Part shown: piece after piece, positions 36,167 to 48,700 of the stretch
Layout of the letters: each line of letters opens with the position of its first letter
How positions within the stretch are numbered: position 1 is the first letter of the stretch
Source of the DNA: Drosophila pseudoobscura
Lineage: Eukaryota > Arthropoda > Insecta > Diptera > Drosophilidae
Assembly: GCF_009870125.1 (NCBI RefSeq)
Contig: NC_046683.1
Coordinates: 16,439,001-16,503,000, forward strand
DNA length: 64,000 bases
Reading direction: 5' to 3'
Notes under the pieces: generated by a model
Databases searched by the model: none
What the model saw: only the letters and a program-made list of their open reading frames with translations
What the model was told of the DNA's origin: nothing
Translations under genes and position numbers: made by a program

Positions 36167-36707
36167 TATTCTAGCAGCATGTTGCTTTTCGACCAGCAAC
36201 ATTGCGGGCGATTTTTAAGCAACGACCTTGCCGCCCCGAAAAACCGGTAAAAAAAAATAAATAAAAATCGGCCGCGGACAAGGGAACGCATAGGAAATGT
36301 CGAATTTTTTGCCAAAATCGGGAAAGTAGTTCCAACAAAAATATCGAAAAAAATAAACAAAAAATATCACCTGCAATTATATTATCAACCAAAATTTGTA
36401 TATCTTTATTCAATATCGGTGCTTCGCTGCGGTTGCTCGGTTTCGATTCGGATCGGCGTCCTTTCCTCACAATCAAGTCTCTGGCGTTTGGCGCGCTTTG
36501 AATATTGTTCGAAAATTACAAACAAAATTGTCCACGTCTTTCTGATTTCTTCTGTTGAGCGACAATGTGTGTCGTTCAGGACCCAAAAGGGCCTAGTCCC
36601 TAAGAGAAAATCCTAAAATTATAGAAATAAATTAAATAAAAAAGAATATACATATATGTATATATAAATTGTAAAGTTTGTTAGTCAGTGCTAAAGGCTT
36701 TCAAATC
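36167..36707. other. Interval between the transposon and the channel gene start
   Basis: Presumably the channel gene's 5' UTR/promoter. It has A-rich runs (36247-36265, 36340-36365) and a GC-richer patch with no ORF of note. No TATA box or DRE recognised. A noncoding 5' exon is possible. Confidence 0.35.
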
Positions 36708-39700
36708 ATGCCCGTGAAGACAGGTGTCAATGGCGGCGACTACGACTCCCAGGACGAGGCCAGCACTGAGCTGCTGGAAAAGCTCAAGCATCTGGATCGC
36801 CGTGTGGACGCCGTCGAGGGTGGAGGCTCTGGCGGCCTATGCGGCCGGAGGTCGTCCTGCTGGCAGTCGGTGAAATGGAAATCGGCTCTCAATCATATCG
36901 GATTGCTGGTCTCCCTGTCCATCTACTGTGGCGTGGGTGGTTTGGTAAAGACGTGTTCCTCTCCCATAAAATCTGTTTAAATATTTAACTCGATTTCGGC
37001 TGTTATCCATCTTGATTCTCGAGACGACCTGCTGCTTGTTAGAGAATATGAAACATCATCAAACAATAGCGCAATGGCAAAGACTGAAAATTTTCCAACG
37101 TTAAAATAGCGTTGTGTTTGTTTTTGGGGGTCAAAACGAAACACGAATGTGGGAACACCCAAAATATTTATTGCAGTGAAAATACTAAAAATTAGTTCAA
37201 AAATGAAGACATAAAAACTATTTTGTACATTTAAGTACCAGACGAACACCCTCTCGCTCACCTCAAACTGCTAATTGCCTTGCCATTGCACATACATCAC
37301 AGAACAGAAAAGAACAGAACAGAACGGAACGGAACAGAACGGAACAGACGGGTCTGGAGCAGACGATGAGGGAGCTGCTGGAGGAGAGGCAACTGCATCA
37401 TTGAGGTCTCTGCCTCGAGACCCGGAGGCAGTCCATGTGTGACCGCCGAAATATGGAGGGACCATCGGACCATCGGTCCATCGGACCATCGGTCTGCCTA
37501 TCCGTCTGTGGGTCTGTCCGTTGCCCGTCTGTCCATTGAAATGGTCGAATGCTGTTGGCTCTTGTCTAAACATTTACATTTTCGCCAATGACGTCGTCGA
37601 ATCCGAATCTGTAATGCCGTCAGTAGTCCATGGATGCAGCTGAGGCAGCGAATACGGGCCCTGGGTGGGGGGGCGATGGAGCTTTAATCGTTGCTGCCCA
37701 CGACTTGACATATGGCCGAGTGTCGTGACGGGAAGGTATTTGTTATACTCGTATTGCCTCTCAATTTCCTCAAGCATTAGCATTTTCAGTGAGTAGGGCA
37801 GTGGCTGCCCAATGATTGATTTGAATTTCGAATGTGGGTTAACCGGTATAAATATGTACATATGTATGTATATATTTATTTGAATAAATAAAACTATAAA
37901 TATTTTACACATATTAATTTTTAGCTACATAAGCTTTTTTAATACGAATTAGAGCTACCACTTGGCTAAATGGATGATTCATGATGCCTCCAAATTCTTT
38001 GATTTGTACTTCTGGGCAATATCAAACTTGTTCTTAACTTGACCACGTCCCTCACCCTACACTCAAGCAACCATCGACCCCGTCAACACCTCGCCTATAT
38101 ATTTGGCAATTTGCGCGGATTTCGGGCAACAAAAGCCATGCATTAATCAAGCAACACATTTGTATTCATGCGAACTATCAGAGACCCCTCCTCCCAAGAC
38201 CGGACTCTTCGACATAAGTGCCTCATTGGCCCCATCCCCATCTCCATCCCCATCCCAGCTTTCCAGCCCAGTCCATCCACTGAACACACATACACCACAT
38301 GTTGGCCAATTATGCACACTTCTCGGCCAAATTGCTCATCAAATTTGTTTCAAATTCACAATTTTTCAACAGAGAAAACGATTGAACAAGAAAAAAAAAA
38401 AAATTTGTTTTATGTTCTGCGGGGGCCTCTGATTCTTGGGGCCTCCATCGTCGATCCCGTTGCCCCCTGGTCCCCCGATTCCTGCGCTGATAGAAAATAA
38501 ACTGTTTGACGGGTTGGGTTGGCGGAGAAAATGCTCTTGAAAAGTGCCACAAACATTTTGCTTCAATTGGAATTCGGACTTTCTTAATGCAATTTATTTG
38601 GGATTCATTTCCCACTTTCCACTTCGCCACCAGACCCTTCTACGTACCTACCTACATATACATAACTACAAAAAAATGCCGGCTGCCAAATGAAACGGAA
38701 ATGAATCCACCGGACCAGTCTCACATCAGCATATCAGATAACTTACCAGTTTTTTCCAGGTTTTTATTTTTCTCTCCCTCTCTCCGTTTTGGTGCGGAAA
38801 TCATCTCGAGCTAAGTTCGAAGCAACAAAAAACTTTTGTCAAGTGTTTTGACCCTTCCACACAATCAAATGGCGCAGAAAGTTTTCTTCTATGATCATAG
38901 CTCGAGTTGGAGGTATTTCTGGGAATTTTGTTTGCTCTTCCGAACTCTGATTGTCTTTCAAACGGTTACAAATTAAGTATAAAATTGATTTTTTAGTACA
39001 TATATTTTCTAAAGATAGGTCTTGCATTGCATGCTTTTGACCTTACTTTCGGCGTTCTATGGCCCAAAATAATACAAATAATTATATTTTAATGAACGGC
39101 CTAGACGAGTAATCGCGTAAAAAGTGCATATCACCAAAAGTGTTTCTGTAATCAGGTAGAATAAAGCATTTTTCTAATCAGTTTAAGTTTAATGAACCCA
39201 CTCAACAATTGCTCATTAACTTGAACTTTATTTTTATTCGGTAATTTATGACGGAAAAATATGTTATTTATTCTTAGATTTCTCATAACAGAGCCACTTG
39301 AATATTTTTAGACTTTTGTGTTGTCGGAAATGTGGAATTCTCGAGTTCCATTAATTGGTTTTTGATCCTTGATTAATTTATGTTGTATATTAAATTTGTT
39401 TGGCTGTTCGCAGATTGAAATTGTAGATAAATTCAAATTTAATTAATTAAATTGTAGATTTTCCTTTCTTAAATCTTGAAAAACTACAACGAAAATATCA
39501 AAGATATCAAAATCAATCCTCCCACGGAGATTGGCCGAATTATGTCAATACTTTGTATAGCTTTGGTAGATAAGCCTGCTGGAAAACAATTGACATTTAT
39601 TGAATATTTATGAGTTGTTCTCTTTTCTTCTCTTCTACCCAGTCAAGTTTGTTTAGTAATTAGGACCGGGCTTTCCCATGGGAACGGCACTAGAGTGACT

Positions 39701-42700
39701 CAAATTACAGGCAAACAGCCTCCTCCACATATGGTCAAGAACCAGAGGAGTAGATGCGTCCAGAGGATGCGTCCTAAGTGAGTGGCTATAAATCATTTTA
39801 ATTAGCAGTTTGTAGATTACTTGAAGTCCCCATCGATTCACATTCGCCTCTCCTTTTTGTCCTTTGGGTGTGTGTGGGTAAAAAATTTCGGCTTGTCAAA
39901 AGAGGTGTCCGTCCAATAGAAAATGGAGAGCTTAAGCCAAACTAAGTTGAAGGCCGAACGAATTAAGTTCTTGGCCAAAAGCCACACACACAACAACAAA
40001 AGCTATTAGACAACCAACCCAACTTTCACTCTCTATTTCTTTCCCTATACATACAATATATAGTCATATGTGTGTGTTTGTTGGTGTTATCTGATTAACT
40101 GACCCATCCAAGCCTGCCCAGACATGATTTTTCATATTGGGCCCAATTTGCCGCTTGTCCCAGAAAGGAATCCGAGACCAGGAACTAGGCACGGCCTCGA
40201 CAATATTGTACGCCTTTCTGCCGCACGGATGTTTGCCTTTAAATAGCACATATAAAAAGAATAATGGACTTTGGTGGTAGGAGAAGCAGAAGCAGAAGAA
40301 GAAACAGTAGTGATAGAAGGCCTAGTGGGAATCCTAGTAGTACGATAAGACACATGTGTCCTTAGGAAACGTTGTAAAATCACGTCACGCTCCCATTAGA
40401 AAAATATTTAAAACGATTCAGTTGCCTCTGTTTAATGGAAATTTTAGCGAAGTTAGTGAAGACGACCAATAGATCTATATCGTAAAAACACACTCAACCA
40501 TCTCGAATATATTTCTTTAAAATAAGAAATATGTTGAGCACAAATGGTTTTGGTTTTACCGATCGTTTCTATGGCATCTGTATGAGGATGATATCCGTTT
40601 CGATTAATTTCCACGAGGAGAGAATCTCTTTCTGCCAATATTATAACTATTTTTCCAATCTCCTTCCACATAATTCTTGCCATAACTGTGATCCGATCGC
40701 AAAGTGTTTCAACCATTTGGGATACAAAGTTCCGTTTTTCTAGATCTCTGGATAGCTTCTGACATATGTAAATCCATATAATCCAGACAGATGGGCAGAC
40801 TTTATGGAGTCGGAATCGATTCTTTCTGGCTGTGATATGCATCAACAAAAATATATTAAACAGAATAGGAAAAAGTGAAAATAAGGACTGTGGCCGGACA
40901 TGTTTTCCACATTTAAATAGATAAATACAACAGTTAGGTATATACAAAATGTAGTATTTAATTTAAATTCGATCAAGAGATGACAGCCATGTACCACAGA
41001 TTCTCATCCCTCACTAATCAAATAAAAACCTCAAAACCGCCAGTCAATAAGCAAAGTCAAGGAATTCGGTTCAATTTTTGTTTCCTAATGAAATCATTCC
41101 GCCCGGACGCCTTAAGCTATGCAACACTCTGTTTCGGTTACGTGGAAGCCACATAATTTTGTTGTTTTTTGTTTGCATATTCCAATCATGTACCCTGGGA
41201 CCCATGGACCCCCGCCCGACCGACAAAAATGCGTGCAAATTGCTCAACAATGACAGGCCAAGCGATTCGTTTCGGTACGATTCGGGTCAAGACAAAGATC
41301 CATTCCATAAACGAAACTTTTACCAAAGTGTTTAAGTGTATTAGTGAGGTGTGGTAGGAGAGAGGGGTACCAAGGAGCGACGACAGCGATTGGCGGAGGG
41401 TGATGACATGGCCAAAAGATAAGTTTGTGTGGGCCATCAATTGGGGCACGCATGAGGCATACAAATGGATGACTTTCCACTCGCCAGCGACACACATCCA
41501 ACAACATTTCAATTTATAACCCCCCAACGAAAAGGACAGAGATCCAATAGATAGTAGGTCATAAAGTCACTTGACCACGACTAAGAGATAGTACCACAGT
41601 ATCAGAATACAAAGAGAGAGGATTGCTTTCAACAATTTAGCACGCTCCAAAAAAAAATATCTTCATTATTGCGGCGGCCTCTTTTTGTTTTACATGTGTC
41701 AAACCTCAAGATACAAGACACAAACTTTCGGGCCATCCATTCGTCTGGCAATGGGCCAACAAAATACAACGTACCGGCCATCGCCACAAGTGGGTGGTGG
41801 CTGTGCGGGTGGAAGTGCCATCAAATTATTAACAAATTATGCGACGACAGGCAGGTGACAAGATCTGACAGATTTATGCGGAAAGTCGCCGAGTGTGAAA
41901 TAAACTTATAAAACTACGAGTATGCGAGTTCCTTCCCACAACGAAATTCTTGGGTCGCGTGTCTCCAGCTAAAAATAAAGAAGAAATTAACTTAATTCGG
42001 GAACCTCTCTGGTTTTTTACGAGTCCAATTAAGTTCGCATTGTGCATACGTATATCTGAACCAAATATACTTTTCTATATACAGAACACTCTAGAACAAA
42101 ATCGAGTTCAACGCAAAATACACCTTGGGGCCGCCTTTTTGAAACTTTATTGCCGCTTGTCTTTTTATACCCGGTGCTCAAAGACTACAGGGGTACACGT
42201 GTATCTGTAAATCAATAGTCTCCTGTGACATCACACTGCATCAAGGGGCATACCTATGTATCTGTGCATCAAGTGGCATCCACAATTTGGAAGGTACAAG
42301 AAATCCGAAAAGCCAGAATCATATCTACCCAAAAAAACGCAAAATTTGTTCTAAATCGGATTGTTATTATATCCAGATAAAAGAAAATATTTTCACCCAT
42401 ATTCTCTGAAAGCCCTATATTTTGTTCAACAGTGTATGCATTATGGTACAGTGCAGTAAATGCATGTATTTTCTCTGATTGATGCCACAAAGTGCATTGG
42501 GCTGTTAACCCAAATGCGGACCAATTACACATCAAGCCCCAATCAATCAAGCGACCGTAACCGTATTTATCCGCTTTCATATTAATCGCCTGATGCTGAT
42601 ATCATCAGAAAGAACATTTTTCAAAAAATAGTTTTTAACAAACAGTATTAAAAAAACATAATGTATCACCCCTTTTGACTTATTTAATAAACAATTTTGA

Positions 42701-45700
42701 ACTTTCTTAGATCAAAGAAAAATCACAGCTTAACAACTTTTATTTCTTGCTAAACCTAAAAATTCTATGAAAATATCTTTGGTAAATATAATTATATTGG
42801 CGTCCACACGAAAAGGTCAAATTTGTTGTGTTCTTCGTCAAAAACATTCTTTTTTGGAGAAGCAAAAACTATTATATTTAGCTCGAAAGTCCGAGTTTTT
42901 CTTAAATCTGAATGGATACGATTTTGAACGCTTCCAGCAACCAAAGATGTCCATCTCATTTGTAAACGAAGCCGCATACACATATGTACATACGTACAAA
43001 TGTTATAAAAATAGTCAAAATAGTTCCCAGTCAAAGTCAGATCTTTTTTGTTTGCCATAAAAATAACCATTTGTGGTTTTTCATTCGACGAACCCAACGA
43101 TTTCATGCCATTTTCTGCCCCTTCCTATATTGGAAACTGCATGTATTTGCGTTTACTTTGACCTTTGACATTCTCAATTCGATTACTTATTTGGGGATGT
43201 ATGGAATGTCCTACTCCATAGATCAAATTCAGATCGAAGTGCACGCCTTCGCTTTCGGCTTTAACTTTGAGTAAACGATGGGGAAGGGTATTTGAAGATT
43301 TGGCGCGAAAGCAAGCCTTTGTTTCGTGTTTCGTGTTGCTTGTATAGTTGTTTGTTCTTTGTTTTGGCTGGCGGCATCTCCCACGCTTTTCGCGGTTTAT
43401 GGGGACGTCATTGTTTATCGGCCTTCCATATTCAGACACAAACTCGTTGACAACAACAGCAACAGGGAATTTTCTTTTCGTCTGCCAAAAAGAAAAGAAA
43501 TCACATTTTTCTTAATCACTTTTCTTTCATTGTTTGCCTTCTCACATCGTTCAGTGTTAATTTTCATTTCATTTCCTTCTTTCCTTTGGGGTTTTTCTTG
43601 GGTCTGGCGGCGTATGAGTAATATTCGCATTGATGCTTTTTTATGCTCTGGCAGGCCAAAAAAGATTATAGGTATATATTTATTCAACATATTCCCCGTT
43701 TAGCTGCCTTTCAGTTCTATCTTTAACCGTGAAGCAATTAATTTGAAGAATTCCTTGTTGGCATTGAGGGACTCTGTCTACCTTTCCGATTCTCGCCAGA
43801 TATGTAAATAATTACATTCAACGTAGAGAAGCAAATTGCGATGCTTAAGTTGGATTACTTTGTAAGAAGAGCTATATCCATGTCATATCAAAACGATCGA
43901 CCTTGTACAAGAGTATCAGAAGCCTCGACCCCTCGACGCATTCCATTCTTTTTTGTTGGATTCCGATTTTCGCGATCCGCAAGAAACCAGGGAAATAAAT
44001 TATCTGCCGATCTGCCAAAACAAACTATCCATAAAAATTGGCTGGATTTAATAATTTATACAATTTATTATCAACTAAAAATAATAAACTATAGAGACAC
44101 AGGTCCCTCCACACAAAAATTAAAAATTTCACGTTCTGTTATTTTGGCTTTCGTTGCTCTCGTTGTTGCTTTTGATTTATTTATTTTGTTAGCTTAAAAA
44201 TTACGGAATTATTTTTGTTCTTTTGATTGTTGTTTGGGTTTCAAGGGAGGCGTGGCATGGAACTGCTGCACTGTAAAATTTTAATTTGGCAGCGAAACAA
44301 ACAATCAAACACGCGTAAACCGAAAAACAAGAAGAAAATTACCAAATTTATGTGGACCTGGCGTGTCAAGGTTGTTCTCAAAATATTTTTGCTCTTCTTC
44401 TGACTGTTTTTTTTTTTGTTGTTTGTTTGCTAAGGTTGTTATATGCAGTACTTTTTGTTGTGTTAGCAATTTACAGAAGGAAGTGGCTCATAAAAAAGCG
44501 TTCGACGCCGTATTAGCATAATTGAAACGGAGCATGGGAATCGCTTCGGAATTTGGCCAAGGAAAAAGCCAAGAAGAAATCGAAACCGGACGTACTTTGT
44601 TCGTGACAAGGGGAATGCCCTATGCAAAGGGGGTTTGGCATGTCTGGTAATCCGATTGGCAGGTACTGATATAATCTTCTGATTAGATTATGCCCTTTCA
44701 AAACAAGAACAAAAGAACGGCTTGCTGATTTCAACATCTGATGTATAATATATGAGGGATCCTCTTTCAATCCTCTTATCTTATGATCGTTTAAATACTT
44801 TTATAAGCTGCATACGATCAGGATTACGATTCAATTCAAATGTTTACTTCACTCTGATCTCCTTTTTTAAAACCCTTAATTCTGAATAGTCCTTTGAATA
44901 GTCATCGATATGATATCTACCTACTAATCCCCCTGTTATTATGAATATGATTTGATTTTATATATGCTCTACCCATACATTTCTTACCGCGTATTATTTG
45001 ACTAAAATCGCTTTCATATTAAGGTGCTACAAATGAGAATGTAAATATGACCCGATTATACACTTTCCACTGCCTTTGGGAAAACACTTTCACTAAAATC
45101 CACCGCAGCAATTACCAGAAAGCCAAATCACGGTACTAGCAGACGAAGAACAAAAGACGAATAGCGACCAGGATTCAAAACAGAGAAAGGCCAAAAAAGC
45201 TAACTAGAACTCGGCCTCGTGGACAGTCTGGCGCCTTGCGTGCAGCACGTGCACTAAGCCAGGCCCGGATCCGAACACGGACCCATTAGCTGCTCCTCCT
45301 CCTTATCGACAGTACCCGCAGTAGTCCGCACCACCGCACCACCCGACCAGAGCACATCCTCGCACAACTCCTCAGATTGACGAAGCTTTGATTGTTTTTT
45401 CGCAGGTAGTAGCAGTCGACACAATCTTTAAGAAAACTCGACACGCAAATCAAATGCTGAAGCAACTCAATTTTTAAGGAACCTCAGCAATATATTCTTC
45501 AAAGGATATCCTAGGGTAGCAAATGGTCTATTGGGCAAAATGATTGAAGATTTTTCCTTGGCTTCACCGCATTTTTTGGCCAAATTTTAGGAGTATTACC
45601 AGCCAAACACACATACGAGTATGTACAGGTGAACACATTAATGTTCTCTTAGGTATGAGATTGCATTGATGTTCCTTTAAGAATTTTGTAGAAAAACTCT

Positions 45701-48700
45701 GAATATTGATTGGTATTCAGTTGTTCTTCCCTATCAAAAATGAATTTAGATTAGCTCCTGATTGAAATTCTCTAAGACTCTATTGTAGCTTTTCAGACTT
45801 AGCTATTCGTTGAGACAATTCCCTTGTAGAAATATAGTTCCTATGAGCTCTGTGAGTTTGGTAATGAAATAAATTTTGTGGTTTTTTACGTTCTTTTAAG
45901 TTTTGTTATGAATTTTTTTGGTTCTACTGAAATTATTTAGGTGCTTAAACTTATCAAGAATTTCATTAGTTTGATTTTTTTTATAGCCGATACTCAAAAT
46001 GATTAAAGGGGCATATTATATTTCTGGTGAAAATAAAGTACATACATATTCCTGATCAGCATCAGTAGCCGAGTCGATTGAGTCATGCCTGTCTGTCCGC
46101 CCTAGTGTCTGAGCGCCTAGTGCTCAGAGACTATAAGAACTAGAGCAATGACATTTTTTATCCAATCTTCTGTGATATGTCACTGTTACAAGTGTGTTTC
46201 AAAACATCGCCTCTTTGTCGTTCAATACAAGCGCCGTCTGCTGGAGGCCGACTAAGTGTCCGGTATAAATGTAGAGTTGCGGTCGCAGCAACAACTCACA
46301 ACGTTCCCCCTCGTTTATGTTTGGATTTATTGGTAGTGCCGCTAATTTTCGATATTATTATTGTTAAATTATAAATTAAGACCGCTACTTAAGCCCCTTA
46401 GAGAATATGTTTAGTTAAACGATTGCAAAATTTCACAGGGTATCCCATAGTCCACAGAGTCGACAGACAACTGTGCCATCGCTAAAGTTGCGTGCAACAT
46501 TTTTGCATGTCAAAATGGCGTTGATTAATGATTGCCATGTCGATGTGTGTGCTTGTATATGTGCCCTCGTGTTTGTGCGTTAAATGCACATAATGCGCAT
46601 ACGCAACGTTTGACAAGAAAAAGGCAAGGAACGGATGCATGACGCCGCTCTTTTAACCAATACCACAAGCGGTAAACAATAAAAACACTTACACTCTTTC
46701 AATAATGGAAATTTGTATGTGTGTGTGTGTGTGTGTATGGGTGCTCTCACACATATGCAAATAGACTGATGTCAAACTTTTCTGAACTTTGACAAGCAGC
46801 AAAATGCATTAAACTCTGGTCCCATGGCAAGATGTGAGAGAAGGAGGCGCCTGTGGAAGTTTCCCAAGTGGATTATGGAAATTTATGCAATGGCAAAATT
46901 TTGATAAATTTTCAATAGATGGGGGAGAACAAGCTAATACCGTTAGAACGCGAAACGGGGGCAATGGCGGATGAGGCAAATTGATAAGAAACGATGCTTC
47001 AGGTCAGGCATAGGCATTCAAATGTCATAGGAAATGGTTAAGTTACTACGACACTGCCACTGTTGCGAACAAATCAAATCTCTTCCCTTTTTTTCTCGCA
47101 GGAATTCCGCAAGAATGTTTGTGCATGGGTTCCAAAACCTATCGTTTCAAGTTTCAAAATAACGATGATTTTCCGAAGCAGCCATGTGGAACAACAATAT
47201 GTCGAGCCTGACCTTCATCTTTTTGGGCCACATCATTCTAGAGGTAGTTAACTCCTTCCGACTGCTGGAAGCAGTTTTTGGCCAGCTTCCAATTGCTTGC
47301 CAGCACATCCGCTCTGGATCTGGCTCTGTTCTGAACCATGGCTTTCCATTTCCGATTCTAAAAAACCCTGTTTTGCTGGACCAGTTATAAGAAAGCAGAT
47401 AGGGTAGTCATTCCACTGTGCACAGTAGGCTGTGTTGGGCCTGCAGAATACCTGGAGACACGCCGGGATGGAGTGGGCTTTGTAAGCGATGATATCCATC
47501 TGGTATATCCAGCGTTCGTTTCTAAAGGGTCCTTGATTGGCGTTGAGGAATATATTTACCCAACATTACGATATGTGGAATATTGGAAGTGGAAATTCTG
47601 ATTTAAGACTGAAAGATCCTTGATAATTGCAATTGAGTTGAAAACTGAATGAGGAAGATTCTTAGAACAATCTCAAATAATCAACAACATCTCGATGAAC
47701 CATGAGAAATAGGTTCATCTCGTCCAAAGATCAACCGCAAGGGCATGGTCAACAATCTAGGCAACAATCTTTAAGTGGAACTCAAAAGGAACTTTGCCTC
47801 CCAACCTGCCATCGAGGCATAAGACGCCTTTCAGACTTCTGCCACATTTGGTACATCTCAGAGATTCGTTCAAGGTTGAAAGTGCCCTTTTGTGTGCACA
47901 AGCTACCAAGATCGTGTTACATCGGTTTACAAATGTCAGGGGAAGTCACTTAGCTGGTCCTCTCAAGATGCCTTTCCAGACATCCTGTTTGAATCTGTTC
48001 CAGCCAATCCCACACAATTCAGATGTCTTTATAGTTTCATAAACCAATTTATAATCATTTGAATCTCACACGAACATTTGTAACCCCCTTTCCCCAAGCA
48101 AAGCTATCAGTTTCATGGTTTGACCGCGCTCTGTCCAAAAATGATGCCTTCGCGTGTAAATTGGAAAAACGAACACACAAATCATCATCAGCCACAACAT
48201 GAGAACGGGCCAAGAACAGCAGTCTCATTAGCCAACAGAAACCCATCCAATCCATCCGGCAGCTGGCCCCAACACAGTGTCAATCAATGTCTCCACCTCC
48301 ACAGCCCTCGCTCGCTGGACAGCTGCCAAAATAGGGGCACAAGGGGCCATACATCAGAAGTAATCGCGAGAACATAATTAAAAAATTAAAAAACTATTTG
48401 CCCTGTCTGTCCACGCTGTTGTTCTTCATTGTTTTTCTTCATCTTTTAATTTGTATTTTCATTTTTAAATAATGAGTTTGTGTGTTCAACATTTCTGCGG
48501 GTCATTAATCTGTCTTTCTAAGACACCTGAGCATTCGGGGGGTTGTGTTAGAGAAGCGCCGATGAATCACAAGGACTGAAATGCCTTCACTCTTATACTA
48601 TGATGATCATCAAATATTTGATTGGTTTGGAGTATGGATCATGGATCATAATCAAAATTGGTGACCTTTTAAAAGAGCTGACACGAGTACGGGCTATATA

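Noticed and set aside
37271-37573. 100-codon - strand ORF with a repeated Cys/Ser/Val/Phe peptide
   Set aside because: Encoded by the GAACA repeat at 37301-37349; repeat artefact.
41186-41527. 113-codon - strand ORF in the K2P intron
   Set aside because: Overlapped by other open frames on both strands and without protein-like features; likely chance in a GC-richer patch.
43326-44197. 125- and 118-codon + strand ORFs in the K2P intron
   Set aside because: Composition follows T-rich and A-rich DNA (Phe/Ile/Lys/Asn), the first has no ATG start, and there is no supporting signal.
47102-47135. Possible alternative second exon of the K2P gene after CTCGCAG
   Set aside because: The frame after the acceptor does not give the [11 protein letters not shown]-type TM1 ending that 53807 provides, and no matching donor was found.
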